NCBI GenBank assembly: GCA_027493525.1
Contig: JAOSKN010000001.1
Span: forward strand, 868,001-932,000
Origin: Planctomycetota bacterium
GTDB lineage: Bacteria; Planctomycetota; SZUA-567; H5-PLA8
Reading direction: 5' to 3'
Length of the DNA: 64,000 nt
Shown here: positions 1-8,118 of the stretch, in pieces
Layout of the letters: each line of letters opens with the position of its first letter
Position numbering within the stretch: the first letter of the stretch is position 1
Position numbers and translations under genes: made by a program
The notes under the pieces: generated by a model
The model's input: the letters and a program-made list of their open reading frames with translations, nothing else
What the model was told of the DNA's origin: nothing
The model's database searches: none

Positions 1-1636
1 AGCAGCGCCTGCTGGAGGTTGTCGTTCCAGTTCTTCCAGACTTCGCCGCCCATTTGGAAGGCCACGAGGGTACCGTAGTAAACGTAGTACAGTTCAAGGA
101 CGCCGCTCTTCTGCCGCGTGGGGTTGCCGCCTTTCTCGATCATGTACTCGACGCCGCCCTTGAGGTCCTCGGGCTTGGAGCCGAAGAAGAGGCGGCCCAG
201 GCAGCCGATGGCGGTGCGGCGCGGCGTCACGTCGTCTTCGCCCTGCTGAGGCCCGTAGACGTAGCGATGCCCGCTGTAGGGGTCGCCTTCCTTCTTGCCG
301 CGTTCGACGGCGTTGAGGTACTTGACGACGCCTTCGAGGCAGGCCGGTTCGACGTTCAGGCCGGCGACCTTGGCGCTCTTGAGGAACATGATGTGCCAGC
401 CGCTGTTGCTGATGTCCCCGTTGACCGTCTCGCGCTGTTCGTAGCCGTAGCCCCAGCCGCCGCGGTCGCTGCTCTCGGCGTAACGGGCATACTTGCCGTT
501 GTCGAGGTCGATGGCCTTCTGCGCGGCGGCCTTGGTGGCCTCGACGCGCCCCATGCCCGCGGCCTCGGAGAGCGCCATGCCGGCGATGGCGTGCGAGTAG
601 CCCTTCGGCCCCAGCCCCCCCTGCTCGGTCTGGTGCTTGATCAGCCAGTCGATGGCGCGGCGGACGTTGTCCTTGTATTTGCCGACCTTCTCGGTATGCC
701 CCGCGCCCAGGAAGGCCAATAGCGCCAGACCGGTGACGGAAGTATCGAGTTCGCTGGCCTCGACCTTGCCATTGCGGTTCCCACCCTCGTGCTTCGCCGC
801 GTCCCAGTGCCCGTCGGCTTCCTGGACGCGCGCGAGGTACGCCAAGCCCGCGTCGACGGCCGATTCGGTCTTCTGGTTGCCGCCGTTCTTCATGGCCAGG
901 CGCTTGCGCCCACCGCCCACGCGCTGCCCGAAGGCCCCGCCGCCGCCGCCGCCCAGCCCGATACTGGCGAAGACGCCCTGCCCGCCCAGGGGCACGTCGG
1001 AGATCGCATTCTGCTCGCCCTGCGCCGAATTCAGGTCCATGTCGTTGTCGGTCTCGGCGTGGTCGGCGACCTCGACCTCCTCGTGCACGATCACCTGCTC
1101 GTTCACCTCGACCTGCGGCGATTCGACCGGCACCGGCTTCTTGAAGATGTCGCGCTTGACCGGCTCGATCTTGTCCTCGGGCTCTTTCTTCTGCGCCAGA
1201 TCCGTCACGATCACGGTCTGGTCCTGCGCGCGGTAGAGCGCCGCGCCGATCAGGGTCAGGAGGAGCAGCAACAACGCATGGAAGGCGCCGCTGATGCACC
1301 ACCAGGGCGCCGCGCCCAGCCGCGCGCCGACCGTCTCGAGGAACGACTGGGGCGCCGGTTCCAGGCTCTCGAAGGGGAGCGCCACCGGGGCGGCCGAGGC
1401 CGTGACGCGCTCGATCCGCTTGGAGGTGCTCAGATCGAAGTCGGGGCTCAGCACGCTCGGCCCGATCACGCTCCGCGCGAGGCTCTGCACCTGCTGGAAG
1501 CGCTGCGCGCGCGCGCGGCAGTGCGAGCATTCGCGCAGGTGCCCCTGCACGCCGGCCGTCTCGTCGGGCGAGAGCGCGCCTTCGAGGTACGGGGGATCAG
1601 GTCGGCCACGGAGCGGCATTCGGTGAGCACGGGCAT
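1..1636 (-). CDS. Membrane anti-sigma/toroid protein, module 1 (partial, frameshifted)
   Basis: The start ATG is at 1636, 11 bases after the stop of the sigma-factor gene. The C-terminus lies beyond the window edge; by comparison with the paralogs at 13.7 and 20.8 kb about 50 residues are missing. One frame break sits at the G run 1591-1595. Adding one base there gives Cys7, His33, Cys37 and Cys40, the same spacing as in both paralogs and the classic ZAS zinc-binding anti-sigma signature. A single membrane helix follows (around residues 110-132, W-W-C-I-S-G-A-F-H-A then Leu-rich), then an acidic stretch, a Gly-rich segment (GLGGGGGG) and repeats of the prenyltransferase/squalene-oxidase type (QEADGHW, GWGYG). 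Inference: it holds the upstream sigma factor at the membrane, with the toroid outside. The frame break is probably a sequencing error, because the downstream frame is fully conserved. Confidence 0.85.
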
Positions 1637-1647
1637 GGTTCGTTCCT

Positions 1648-2265
1648 TCAGCTTGGGCAGCTCTGGGTCTCGTCGGGAGGCGCGGCCGATTCGCCCGGGG
1701 CCTGCGCCTTCAGTTCGGGCGCGAGTTTCCCGAAGAGCAGCTCGCTGGCCTCGGAGACCGTGCGCCATACGTTCGTCGTCGGCATCCGCAGCCGCGCCGC
1801 GATCACTTCGTAGGAGAGCCCCTCCCAGAAGCGCAGCACCACGACCGCGCGGTGCTTGGGCGAGAGGTTCTCGATGGCTTTCGTAAGCGCCTCGCGCAGT
1901 TCGATCGCGGTGAAGCCGCCGGTCGTGGCGCTGCGCACCCGCCCGGACTGCCGGCGTTCTTCCTTATTGGCGTCGTCGCGCTTGGCCGCGCGGAACCGGT
2001 CGAGGGCGTTACGCTTGTTGATGGAGCGGAGGTACGCGCCGAGGCTGCGCAGTTCGCGGAGTTTCTCGGGCTGCTGGAAGGCCTCGCAGAAGGTTTCCTG
2101 CACCACGTCCTCGGCATCGGGGAGGCTGCCCAGAATCGAGACGGCCTGGTTGACCAGCTCCATCCGGTAGCGTTCGACGACCTGCCAGAACGCCTCCGGA
2201 ACCCCTTGGCCCGGCACGGCTTCGGCGTCGTTCAGAATCTGCTGGGCCTGGGTCGTGAGCGCCAT
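1648..2265 (-). CDS. ECF RNA polymerase sigma factor, module 1
   Basis: This is a 205-residue sigma-70 family protein of the extracytoplasmic-function type. Region 2 is recognisable around residues 35-90 (DAEDVVQETFCEA, then LRSINKRNALDRFR), and region 4 around 135-185 (LSPKHRAVVVLRFWEGLSYE followed by a helix-turn-helix). The linker contains ATTGGF-T-A-I-E; a nearly identical TTGGFSMLE occurs in the two paralogs at 15.5-16.1 and 22.6-23.2 kb and nowhere else in the window. The gene ends 11 bases before the ZAS-toroid protein, so the two are almost surely co-transcribed and form a sigma/anti-sigma pair. An AGGAGG ribosome site lies just upstream of the ATG at 2265. The target promoters are unknown; autoregulation is suggested by the upstream sequence. 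Confidence 0.93.
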   Translation of the reverse strand: MALTTQAQQILNDAEAVPGQGVPEAFWQVVERYRMELVNQAVSILGSLPDAEDVVQETFCEAFQQPEKLRELRSLGAYLRSINKRNALDRFRAAKRDDANKEERRQSGRVRSATTGGFTAIELREALTKAIENLSPKHRAVVVLRFWEGLSYEVIAARLRMPTTNVWRTVSEASELLFGKLAPELKAQAPGESAAPPDETQSCPS

Positions 2266-2286
2266 GGAATCGGTCCGCCTCCTGAT

Positions 2287-2347
2287 ATAGCGTCGCTGGG
2301 GGCAGCCGGATTTTCCACAATTCTAGCTTAAAAAAGATGCACGTGTG
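2287..2347 (-). promoter_or_regulatory. Candidate promoter and palindrome upstream of sigma module 1
   Basis: Read on the minus strand, AATTGTGG (2315-2322) is followed 26 bases later by GCGACGCTAT (2287-2296), 31 bases before the start codon. The same AATTnTnG ... GCGAC pair occurs at matching positions before the sigma genes of modules 2 and 3. A CACACGTGC palindrome-like site (2339-2347) lies 74 bases upstream of the gene, and a second related site lies at 2492-2500; both precede a GCATCTTTTT string on the minus strand. The consensus comes from only three sequences, so this is inference. Confidence 0.35.
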
Positions 2348-2546
2348 GGGGCAAGCTGCGGGGTCTGGATACCGGACTCAGGACTTCGTATCGGAGCGCC
2401 CGCATCCTGCCGGCGGGACCGCAGGCATCCTATTCGCCGCCTTGACGTAGCGCGGGCGACTCGTCCGCTTTCCGTGATGCCGCAAAAAGATGCACACGTG
2501 AAGTGTATGCTTCGCCTCGTTCAATAATAAGGCGGACCGGCTCCTC

Positions 2547-4652
2547 CTACTTCTCCCGCGCCGAGCGGCGTTGAGCCGACAACCATTCCCACATGCCTTC
2601 CGTCTCGAACGTGCCGTTCTGGCTCCCACCATGCCCGACGCCCGGCAGCACCGTGAAGCGCACGTTTCCGCCCGCGGCCTTCAGCGCCGCCTCGCCGCGC
2701 CGCGCGTCGTGCAGCGTCGTCGTCTGGTCCGCGTCGCCGTTGACGATCCAGACCGGCAGCGCGCCAAGCCGCGCCATCTCGTCCACGCGCCCCGAGCGCC
2801 CGCCAATCGGCACCGCCGCGGCGAAGCGGCCGGCGTGCTCGGTGATCACGTTCCACGTGCCCATCCCGCCCATGCTGAAGCCCATCAGGATCACGCGGTC
2901 GGGATCGATGCGGTCCTCCTTCAGGATCCGCTCCAGCGCGTCGATGACCGCCGGCGGCTCCCAGCCCCCGTTCGATTGCAGCGCGTACAGCGCGAACTCC
3001 TGCGGATTTCCGCCGGCCCAACCCAGCAGGTCGCGGTTGGCGCCCGACGCCACGCGTTCCTCCATCGAGGCCTGCTCGCTCGGCAGCCGCCCGCCGCTGC
3101 CATGCAGGTACAGGATTGCCGGCCAGCGGCGCTCGCCCGACGCGTCGTAGTCCTTCGGCATCCGTCGCGCATACGGATAGACCGTCTGGAATCCAAGTTT
3201 CGTGCGCAGGCGGTGCCACCACAGCCGCTCGGCCTCTTCGGAAAACGCCCCTTGCTCAAGTAGCGCCGCGACAAGCTGCGGCTGCTCGGCCAGCCCCGGG
3301 GCCAGCAGCTCGCGCAGGCGGTCCACCTTTTCGGCCTTCAGGCCGAGCGCATCGCGCAGGCCTTCCAGGCGCGCGGGATCGAGCAGCACCGCGCTCCGGT
3401 AGCCGCGCACGACATGCCCCGCCTTGAAGGTAACGGTAAGCACCGCGCCGTAGCGCCCCGCCGCGCTCGTCTGGGTGACGGCGTGGCCTTCCGCGTCGTA
3501 CCACGCCGTCTCCAGGCTCAGCGCGCCCGCGCGCCGCGCGAGTTCGGGCTCCGGGAAGCGCGCCTGCGGCAGCGCGCCGGCTTCCAGCACCACCGGCAGG
3601 ACCGGATTCAGGCGCGTTTCGGTATCGCCTTGCCTGCCGTACCGGCGTCCGATGAGCGCGCGCTCGAGATCCAACGCCAGCTCGCGCGGCGTATCGGGCG
3701 CCTGCGCGGCATGCACGCGCTGTCCGTCCAGGAAGAGCTCCAACGCCCCGCGCGCCGGATCGATGGCATCCACAGGCACCCAGAACGAAGCGCTGCTACG
3801 GGCGCCCTGCGCGCGCAACGCTCCATCGAGCAGTTCGGTCTCGCCCTGCCGCAGGCGCAGCCGCGCGCCCGCGCGCGCGGCGGGCGCGACCACCGCGACG
3901 CCGATGCGCTCCGGATCGCCCGTCCGAATCCAGCCGGCCGTCTCGATGCGCGTCTCGTCCGGTGCGTCGCTCAGCGCCAGCCGTTGAAACGCGTCGCCGT
4001 CCTCGCGGCTCCAGACGAACTGCCGCCGGCCCTGTCCGGGCACGGTTTTGTTCAGGTTGATCCGGAACTCGACCTCCAGGCCCGCGCGCGCTTCCAGGCG
4101 CAGTTGCCGCCAGGGCAGCAGCGCCTCGATCCGGGCGCCGCCCTCAATTTTCGCGCGCGCCAGTTCACATTCCGCCGGCAACTCGGCCCATTCCTTCGGG
4201 TCACCGCGGTAGTCCCACATCGCGCGCCGCGCCTCAACGCCGTCCTTCGCCAGCCCCGGTGTGATCACCGCCTGGACCAGGTTCTTCCACGCGCTCCCCT
4301 GGCGCAGGAACAGCTCGATCGAATCGGAGCGGAAGGCGTTGCGCGTGTCGTCCACCTCGTGCCACGGCTGGTCGCTCCGCAGCGTGACCAGCACCGCCAA
4401 GCCCGCCTCCGTCCAGCCGACGCGCAGTTCGGCCGAGAACGCCGACGCTTCGAGCGGCGGGAGCGCGTCCTCGGCGAAGGCCGTCACACGCACGCCGAGC
4501 GCACCCCAATCGTCCATCTGGCCGTCGATCTTCAGCGCATTCAGCTTCGGGATGGGAACCGCGTTCATCGCCGTCTCTCCTGCCTGTAACGATGCGCGCG
4601 CGAAGCTCCACAACAGCATCACGTAGGTCAGCGTCGCGACCGTTTTGAGCAT
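2547..4652 (-). CDS. Secreted CBM9-like/esterase two-domain protein
   Basis: 701 residues. The N-terminus has a hydrophobic signal segment (residues 1-22). Residues about 30-240 resemble family-9 carbohydrate-binding/DOMON-like modules (KIDGQMDDWG at the start, then FRSDSIELFLRQG and NLNKTVPGQG), a fold that binds sugars next to catalytic domains. The C-terminal 200 residues form an alpha/beta hydrolase of the PHB-depolymerase/dienelactone-hydrolase kind: LYLHGSGG oxyanion region, nucleophile elbow GFSMGGMG with Ser593, acid NGDAD near 640, and His674 in LPGVGHGG. It is likely an exported carbohydrate esterase acting on decorated polysaccharide. It is divergent from the GH130-type gene across a 352-base spacer. 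The substrate cannot be told from sequence. Confidence 0.85.
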   Translation of the reverse strand: MLKTVATLTYVMLLWSFARASLQAGETAMNAVPIPKLNALKIDGQMDDWGALGVRVTAFAEDALPPLEASAFSAELRVGWTEAGLAVLVTLRSDQPWHEVDDTRNAFRSDSIELFLRQGSAWKNLVQAVITPGLAKDGVEARRAMWDYRGDPKEWAELPAECELARAKIEGGARIEALLPWRQLRLEARAGLEVEFRINLNKTVPGQGRRQFVWSREDGDAFQRLALSDAPDETRIETAGWIRTGDPERIGVAVVAPAARAGARLRLRQGETELLDGALRAQGARSSASFWVPVDAIDPARGALELFLDGQRVHAAQAPDTPRELALDLERALIGRRYGRQGDTETRLNPVLPVVLEAGALPQARFPEPELARRAGALSLETAWYDAEGHAVTQTSAAGRYGAVLTVTFKAGHVVRGYRSAVLLDPARLEGLRDALGLKAEKVDRLRELLAPGLAEQPQLVAALLEQGAFSEEAERLWWHRLRTKLGFQTVYPYARRMPKDYDASGERRWPAILYLHGSGGRLPSEQASMEERVASGANRDLLGWAGGNPQEFALYALQSNGGWEPPAVIDALERILKEDRIDPDRVILMGFSMGGMGTWNVITEHAGRFAAAVPIGGRSGRVDEMARLGALPVWIVNGDADQTTTLHDARRGEAALKAAGGNVRFTVLPGVGHGGSQNGTFETEGMWEWLSAQRRSAREK

Positions 4653-5004
4653 AGCGTCCTCGCCTTCGTCCTATCAGACGAGCCAGCTCGCGCCATGCGA
4701 AGCAGGCCGTGAAAAGTAGTACGCATACGTACACCTCCGTTCGCGTTTCAGCGACCGAGATTTGCGCGAGTCCTCGCGTGCGCAGGCCTTGGAGTATGGC
4801 GAACTTTCGAACCCGCCTTCCGCGTGCTGGATGCGGCGCCCGCTTTCTGAGCCTGGCGCGACGGTTACGCTTGTTTTCAGCGCCCGCTTCGCGCGTCGAA
4901 GTAGCTCGGCGCGCTCTAAACGCGGACGAAATATTTTTGAAGTGCGCATCATCCGGGCCTTGTTTGCAGGCAGTTACCAACCGGTCGCGTGCAATTCGGT
5001 TGCG
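4653..5004. other. Divergent intergenic region between esterase and GH130 gene
   Basis: This 352-base spacer separates two genes transcribed away from each other, so it should hold both promoters. The only structured element I see is GTACGCATACGTAC (4719-4732), an arm-loop-arm palindrome suited to a dimeric repressor, 67 bases from the esterase start. No convincing sigma-70 boxes, RNA gene or small coding region is visible. Confidence 0.4.
4719..4732. promoter_or_regulatory. Candidate operator palindrome GTACG-CATA-CGTAC
   Basis: A perfect 5-bp inverted repeat with a 4-base centre lies in the divergent promoter region of two carbohydrate-acting genes. The position suits an operator for a LacI/GntR-type regulator, but none is encoded next to it. 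It could be chance. Confidence 0.25.
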
Positions 5005-6105
5005 GTGCTGCCCCGCCGTGCTATCCCCCTTTTTGATAGAGCACAGCCCCAGGAGACGCCCGCACCCCATGCCCCCGTCTTCAAGCGCCACCCCGAAAAC
5101 CCCATCGTCTGGCCCGGCGCGCAACCCTGGCGCTGCGCGGTCACTTTCAACCCCGGCGTGCTCCACGACGACGACGGGCGCTTTTACCTCTACGAGCGCG
5201 CCGCGGGGCAGCTCCGCCCGTTCCACTGTTACATCGGGATGCTGGATAGCGACGACGGGGTGCACTTCAAGCTGACGAAGGACGAGCCGGTCTTCACGCC
5301 CGAAATGGCCGGGAGCGTCCACGGGAGCGTGCAGGATCCGCGCGTCGCGAAGCTCGACGGCGTCTACTACATGACCTACGCCTACCGGCCCTACGCCTGG
5401 GAGAGCCACCCCACCGGCGTCGGCGTGCCCGAGTCGTTCGAGCCGAAGTTCGAGGGCTTCAGCGGCAAGAGCGAGGAGAACAAGACGCGCAGCGGGATCG
5501 CGCGCAGCGCCGACCGCGTGAACTGGAAGCATTTCAGTTGGGCCACGCCCAAGGAGATCGACGACCGCGACGTGATTCTCTTCCCCGAGAAGATCCGCGG
5601 GCGCTACGCCGTGCTGCGCCGGCCGCTCGACTACGTCGGCGCGAAGTACGGGACCGAGTACCCCGCGATCTGGATCAGCTACAGCGACGACCTGAAGACC
5701 TGGGACGATCCGGTCCTCGTCGCGATGGCCGCCTTCCCCTGGGAGGACAACCGCATCGGCGGCTCCACCCCGCCCCTGCGGACGAAGCGCGGCTGGCTGG
5801 CGCTCTACCACGGCGTCGAGAACCAGGACAAGCAGGTCCGCCGCGTCTGCTACCGGCTCGGCGCGATGCTCCTCGACCTCGACGACCCCACGAAGGTCCT
5901 CGCGCGCACGCCGAACTTCATCATGGAGCCCGAGACCTATTACGAGAAGTTCGGGCTCTACATCCCCAATGTGATCTTCCCGACGGCCAACGTGGTGAAG
6001 GACGGCACGCTGATGCTCTACTACGGCGTCTGCGACACCGCGATCGCGCTGGCGACGATTGAACTCGACGAGCTGGTGGAGTGGGTGTGGAAGACCGGGC
6101 GGTGA
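5005..6105 (+). CDS. GH130-type beta-mannoside phosphorylase-like protein
   Basis: The protein has the five-bladed beta-propeller signatures of glycoside hydrolase family 130: an N-terminal RHPENPIVWPG, then FNPG, the catalytic-region QDPRV, WEDNRIGG, GWLALYHGV and near the end YIPNVIFPTANVV...LMLYYGVCD. Family members phosphorolyse or hydrolyse beta-mannosides, often intracellularly, giving mannose-1-phosphate. The start is uncertain. GTG at 5005 is the nearest in-frame start that keeps the conserved N-terminus. However, an ATG at 5070 behind CAGGAG is one base out of frame and separated from the conserved start only by a C run (5073-5077); one more C there would give M-P-P-V-F-K-R-H-P. A small base-call error may therefore have hidden the true start. 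It lacks an obvious signal peptide. Confidence 0.85.
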   Translation: MLPRRAIPLFDRAQPQETPAPHAPVFKRHPENPIVWPGAQPWRCAVTFNPGVLHDDDGRFYLYERAAGQLRPFHCYIGMLDSDDGVHFKLTKDEPVFTPEMAGSVHGSVQDPRVAKLDGVYYMTYAYRPYAWESHPTGVGVPESFEPKFEGFSGKSEENKTRSGIARSADRVNWKHFSWATPKEIDDRDVILFPEKIRGRYAVLRRPLDYVGAKYGTEYPAIWISYSDDLKTWDDPVLVAMAAFPWEDNRIGGSTPPLRTKRGWLALYHGVENQDKQVRRVCYRLGAMLLDLDDPTKVLARTPNFIMEPETYYEKFGLYIPNVIFPTANVVKDGTLMLYYGVCDTAIALATIELDELVEWVWKTGR

Positions 6106-6125
6106 ATGCGGAATGCGGAATGCGG
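6105..6125. repeat. Heptamer tandem repeat (AATGCGG x3)
   Basis: Three exact copies of AATGCGG begin within the stop codon of the GH130-type gene. No complementary arm follows. The same unit recurs, with inverted copies, at 56.9-57.1 kb. It belongs to the period-7 repeat family described in the findings. Confidence 0.8.
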
Positions 6126-6166
6126 AACGTAACCCCTATACTTCTATTGAGTCGCTTGATTCCAGT

Positions 6167-6682
6167 CTAGCCATCAGGAGTCTTAACTACGTTGCGTCGC
6201 GCAATTAACTCCAATAAGGCGGCGATGGGGATAAGAATGACGATTCCCAGCACAAGATTCTGCGCCAGCGCGGACCAGGACCAGGTATCGGAAGGCTCAG
6301 GGTCGCTCCAGTATTTGCCACCTTCCCTGTAATTCCCGTGCTCCACCTTCTCCTTAATCTCATCGCGAATCTGTTGCCTGAGCGTATCAGGTTCGTCGTA
6401 GTTCAGTTTGATCTCGAAATGCAGGCTTAAGTACGATTGTCGAGATGCAAACGTCATAGGCCAACCCCGTTCGGATATATTCTCTCTTCGAGATGATGGG
6501 TACATCACTGAAGGATCGGGCGGGTGAGCATAGGCGACCATGAGCTGGCTGTCATCGAGATGATCTATATTTGAGATTCTTTCGCGCAAGTTGAGCCACA
6601 ACAGGCCGCCGGCCATGAAGGCCAGCAGCAGCAGCGTGCTCAGATGCAGTTGAAACCAGGCGCGCCGCGCACGGTCGTTCAT
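6167..6682 (-). CDS. Small two-helix membrane protein, planctomycete-type
   Basis: 171 residues starting at the ATG at 6682. The N-terminus reads RRAWFQLHLSTLLLLAF, a membrane start resembling the W-F-Q-[FL]-S-L-x-T-L-L motif common to many small planctomycete membrane proteins of unknown function. A first hydrophobic segment spans about residues 11-30 and a second about 142-164; the middle is a soluble, fairly charged region with two Trp near the second helix. It follows the sulfatase at 6.7 kb by 47 bases on the same strand and may be the last gene of that operon. Base composition is lower in GC than its neighbours. No function can be assigned. Confidence 0.7.
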   Translation of the reverse strand: MNDRARRAWFQLHLSTLLLLAFMAGGLLWLNLRERISNIDHLDDSQLMVAYAHPPDPSVMYPSSRRENISERGWPMTFASRQSYLSLHFEIKLNYDEPDTLRQQIRDEIKEKVEHGNYREGGKYWSDPEPSDTWSWSALAQNLVLGIVILIPIAALLELIARRNVVKTPDG

Positions 6683-6729
6683 GGTTTCACAGCATAGCGC
6701 GGCGGCCCGCGCGCGCACCCGGCGGGCGG

Positions 6730-8118
6730 TCAGGACGCGGCGAGCGCCGCGCGTTCGGCCTCGACCGACTCGAACCAGTTGTCCAATTCCGTGGAGAGCC
6801 GGCGCACGAGGTCGGGATGCCGCGCGGCCAGATTGACGGCCTCGGCGGGGTCGGACGCGAGGTGGTACAGTTCGGGCGGAGCGGGCGCGAGGCCGGAGAA
6901 GTCGGGCGCGGGATCGGTCACGAGGCCATGCTCGACGAAGTACTCGGGCCGCTCCATGCACAGCCGGCGCCACGGCCGCCGGTTCTCGCTCGTGGGGTAG
7001 ATCATCTCGCGCACGGCCGGCCGCACGAGTTTCCACTCCCCGTCGCGCACCGCGGCGTTGCAGGACGGCCGCGGCGCGTAGCGGTTCCACTGCCAGAAGC
7101 GTTTCGTGCACGCTTTGCCGCGCTCGCCGCGCAGCACCGGCAGGGCGTCGATCCCGTCCAGCGCGGCGCGGTTCGGCGGCTCGGCGCCCGCCATGGCCAG
7201 CAGCGTGGGGAACCAGTCGCTGGCGTGGACCATCTCAGCGTTGAACCCGCGCGCCGCGAGCCCCGCCGGCCAGTGCACGATGCACGGGAGGCGAATCCCG
7301 CCTTCGTAAACGTGGAGCTTGCTGCCGTGGAACTGCGCGTTGAAGCGCTCCAGGCACATATCGCCCTTCCCGCCCAGTTCCGGCCCGTTGTCGCTGGTGA
7401 AGAGGACGACGGTGTTTTCGCGCAGGCCGAGCCGGTCGAGCGTCTCCAGCACGCGCGCGACGCCAAGATCCATCCGGTGCAGCATCCCGTAGAGCGTGCT
7501 CACCCCTTTATTGAAGCGCCCGGATTCGGCGAACGGCTTTACGTCCTCCTCGGGGGCCTGGAGCGGCGAATGCGGCGCGTTGTAGGCGAGATACAGGAAG
7601 AACGGCTCGCGCGCGTGGCGCTCGATGAAGCGCACCGCCTCCTCGGTCCAGACGTCGGTGAGGTAACGTCCGTCGGAGCGGACGACGTCGTCCTGTACCT
7701 CGATGCGCCAGTCGTAATAGTCCTGCTCGCCGCCGGAGATGCAGACGGTCTCGTCGAAGCCGCGGTTCATGGGATGGTAGCGGCGATCGTAGTGGCCGAG
7801 GTGCCACTTGCCGACGAGCCCCGTCGCGTAGCCGGACTGGCGCAGCGCGCCGGCGAGGGTGAGCTCGCGCAGATCGAGCCGGTCGAGGCCGCGCCAGGAC
7901 AACGTGTCGATCGCGCCGGTGCGGTGCGGATAGCGGCCCGTCAGCAGGCACGCGCGCGAGGGCGTGCAGATCGGCGAGCCGGAGTAGTGCTGCGTGAGGC
8001 AGAGGCTCTCGCGCATCAGGCCGTCCAGCGCGGGCGTGCTGGAAAGCCCGCCGTTCAGGGCGCTGAAGTCGCCGTAGCCCATGTCGTCGGCCAGGATGAA
8101 GACGAAGTTGGGCTTCAT
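6730..8118 (-). CDS. Sulfatase (arylsulfatase family), cytoplasmic form
   Basis: 462 residues of type I sulfatase. The signature C-T-P-S-R starts at Cys51, the residue oxidised to formylglycine; FILADDMGYGD (residues 7-17) supplies metal ligands, with the VGKWHLG and TSDNGPE motifs further on. No signal peptide precedes the domain, so as read it would act in the cytoplasm, unlike the Tat-exported sulfatase at 10.3-11.7 kb. The start overlaps the upstream phosphoesterase by 4 bases (ATGA), showing translational coupling. It probably desulfates a sugar or polysaccharide fragment. No maturase is encoded in the window. Confidence 0.93.
   Translation of the reverse strand: MKPNFVFILADDMGYGDFSALNGGLSSTPALDGLMRESLCLTQHYSGSPICTPSRACLLTGRYPHRTGAIDTLSWRGLDRLDLRELTLAGALRQSGYATGLVGKWHLGHYDRRYHPMNRGFDETVCISGGEQDYYDWRIEVQDDVVRSDGRYLTDVWTEEAVRFIERHAREPFFLYLAYNAPHSPLQAPEEDVKPFAESGRFNKGVSTLYGMLHRMDLGVARVLETLDRLGLRENTVVLFTSDNGPELGGKGDMCLERFNAQFHGSKLHVYEGGIRLPCIVHWPAGLAARGFNAEMVHASDWFPTLLAMAGAEPPNRAALDGIDALPVLRGERGKACTKRFWQWNRYAPRPSCNAAVRDGEWKLVRPAVREMIYPTSENRRPWRRLCMERPEYFVEHGLVTDPAPDFSGLAPAPPELYHLASDPAEAVNLAARHPDLVRRLSTELDNWFESVEAERAALAAS

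Noticed and set aside
4762..5004. N-terminal extension of the GH130-type protein from a TTG at 4762
   Set aside because: The extra 81 residues show no family similarity, and GH130 proteins start close to the R-H-P-E-N-P-I segment.
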